A DNA stretch of 6,148 nucleotides. It comes from CAZZCP01 sp964653235. GTDB lineage: Bacteria; Bdellovibrionota; Bdellovibrionia; Bdellovibrionales; UBA840. Below are positions 5,711-6,148 of this stretch, in pieces (position 1 is the first letter of the stretch; each line of letters begins with the position of its first letter). The notes under the pieces are model-generated. The model saw nothing but the letters and a program-made list of their open reading frames with translations, did not search any database and had not been told where the DNA came from. The stretch covers positions 1 to 6,148 of the forward strand of contig CAZZCP010000105.1 in assembly GCA_964653235.1 (NCBI GenBank). Reading direction: 5' to 3'. A program made the translations under genes and the position numbers.

Positions 5711-5760
5711 ATTGCAAAAGATCTCTTCATTCCTGCTCATCATATGAGCAGATTGCAAAA
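5711..5760. repeat. Perfect palindrome between two direct repeats in a divergent promoter region
   Basis: CTGCTCAT (5733-5740), CAT, ATGAGCAG (5744-5751) is a perfect inverted repeat of 19 bp with 8-bp arms. It is bracketed by two copies of ATTGCAAAA at 5711-5719 and 5752-5760, whose starts are 41 bp apart, close to four helical turns. The array lies about 60 bp upstream of the barrel gene's -35 box and about 80 bp before the right-hand gene. The rest of the 223-bp gap (5617-5839) holds the barrel promoter and an A-rich tract at 5771-5785; I see no clear plus-strand promoter. A binding site for a dimeric regulator is a reasonable inference. There is no U-run, so it is not a typical terminator. 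Confidence 0.5.
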
Positions 5761-5839
5761 TGCCAGAGCGAAAAAACAAAAAAAACTTCAAATCTAAGGC
5801 GTTGAATTTCATCTCAAAAACATAGACCATAGGCCGGTA

Positions 5840-6148
5840 ATGAAATCGATCTGCTTTATATTTTTTCTCACTCCTATCGCTTTTGCCTTTGAGCTCAGCC
5901 CCGAATACCAGAGCTTTTTGCCCACTCGTGCGCCGAGCACAGAGAAGATCAAGAAAATCGATTCTGAGTATGCCAGTGACTACATCACCTATCTCTACCC
6001 CATTGAGCAAGAATTTGCCTTCTTAGATGCGCAAAGGTCTTACCAGCTCAGTTTGGGCAGTATTGCCTCTAAAGAGTTTCTCTACCACAGCCGCTTTAAA
6101 CTCGAAGAGCAGCTCTCTGAGTCGGTGGGTTTTGAGTTTTTGTATCTA
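5840..6148 (+). CDS. Exported protein of unknown function, N-terminal part, cut by the window edge
   Basis: An open frame of 103 codons runs from ATG 5840 to the right edge without a stop. It starts with a clear Sec signal peptide (MKSICFIFFLTPIAFA, cleavage before FELSPE). The mature start is polar and partly helical (TEKIKKIDSEYASDYITYLYPIEQEF); from about residue 64 on it turns into alternating polar/apolar segments (SYQLSLGSIASKEFLYHSRFKL and then VGFEFLYL) that look like successive beta-hairpins, as in an outer-membrane barrel. I do not recognise a family. The signal peptide and the lack of any upstream in-frame start fix the ATG, although the Shine-Dalgarno is weak (AGG, 6 nt before it). 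It is divergent from the barrel gene across a 223-bp region with a palindrome. The opposite strand is also open here (about 6010 to 5645), but it has no ribosome site or recognisable protein features. Confidence 0.75.
   Translation, partial: MKSICFIFFLTPIAFAFELSPEYQSFLPTRAPSTEKIKKIDSEYASDYITYLYPIEQEFAFLDAQRSYQLSLGSIASKEFLYHSRFKLEEQLSESVGFEFLYL

Noticed and set aside
5617..5730. N-terminal extension of the barrel protein to ATG 5730
   Set aside because: The extension covers the promoter and the AAGGAG site and would bury the signal peptide; the ATG at 5616 has ideal spacing.
5733..5751. Palindrome as an intrinsic terminator or mobile-element end
   Set aside because: No T-run follows on either strand, no transposase is present and no target-site duplication is apparent; the 9-bp direct repeats lie 13 bp and 0 bp from the palindrome, unlike an insertion footprint.
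5645..6010. Minus-strand open frame opposite the right-hand gene
   Set aside because: The plus strand encodes a protein with a clear signal peptide, while this frame has no family motifs and covers the barrel gene's promoter.

Overview
The window is a moderately AT-rich stretch of bacterial chromosome from a draft assembly; a run of ten N lies inside one gene. The organism is Gram-negative: there is a predicted eight-strand outer-membrane barrel and three genes begin with Sec-type signal peptides. The gene mix (split B12-dependent methylmalonyl-CoA mutase, prokaryotic cryptochrome/photolyase of the PhrB/CryB type, secreted heavy-metal-associated protein) would fit a Bdellovibrio-like or other delta-type lineage. 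That placement is a guess from style, not from a diagnostic marker.

Layout, left to right. (1) Positions 1-1795, minus strand: the two subunits of methylmalonyl-CoA mutase, mutA then mutB, joined by a 4-nt ATGA overlap; mutB runs off the left edge. (2) A 76-bp divergent intergenic region, then on the plus strand a small exported CxxC heavy-metal-associated (HMA) protein (1872-2162). (3) A strong terminator-like hairpin (2181-2217) that contains the start codon of the next gene, a PhrB/CryB-type photolyase/cryptochrome (2201-3725). The N-run at 3113-3122 breaks this gene's frame, but the flanks rejoin perfectly if a 3-base contig overlap (TCG) is collapsed, giving an intact 503-residue protein. 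(4) Convergent to it, with stop codons overlapping by 4 bp, a minus-strand amidohydrolase of the ATZ/TRZ/MtaD type (3722-5011). (5) Upstream of that on the same strand, a small outer-membrane barrel protein (5032-5616) with a good sigma70-type promoter and ribosome binding site. (6) A 223-bp divergent region holding a perfect 19-bp palindrome between two 9-bp direct repeats. (7) The first 103 codons of an exported protein running off the right edge (5840-6148).

The genes do not form one obvious pathway. MutA/MutB form one enzyme that interconverts methylmalonyl-CoA and succinyl-CoA. The other genes look like separate units for metal handling, light-dependent DNA repair or signalling, nucleoside or heterocycle metabolism, and the cell envelope. 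The point most worth following is that the PhrB/CryB-type protein lacks all four cysteines that normally hold the family's [4Fe-4S] cluster, with the cluster loop shortened by about ten residues. The amidohydrolase also has glutamine where deaminases of its family carry a catalytic glutamate. I see no clear new multi-gene system, CRISPR array, RNA gene or mobile element.
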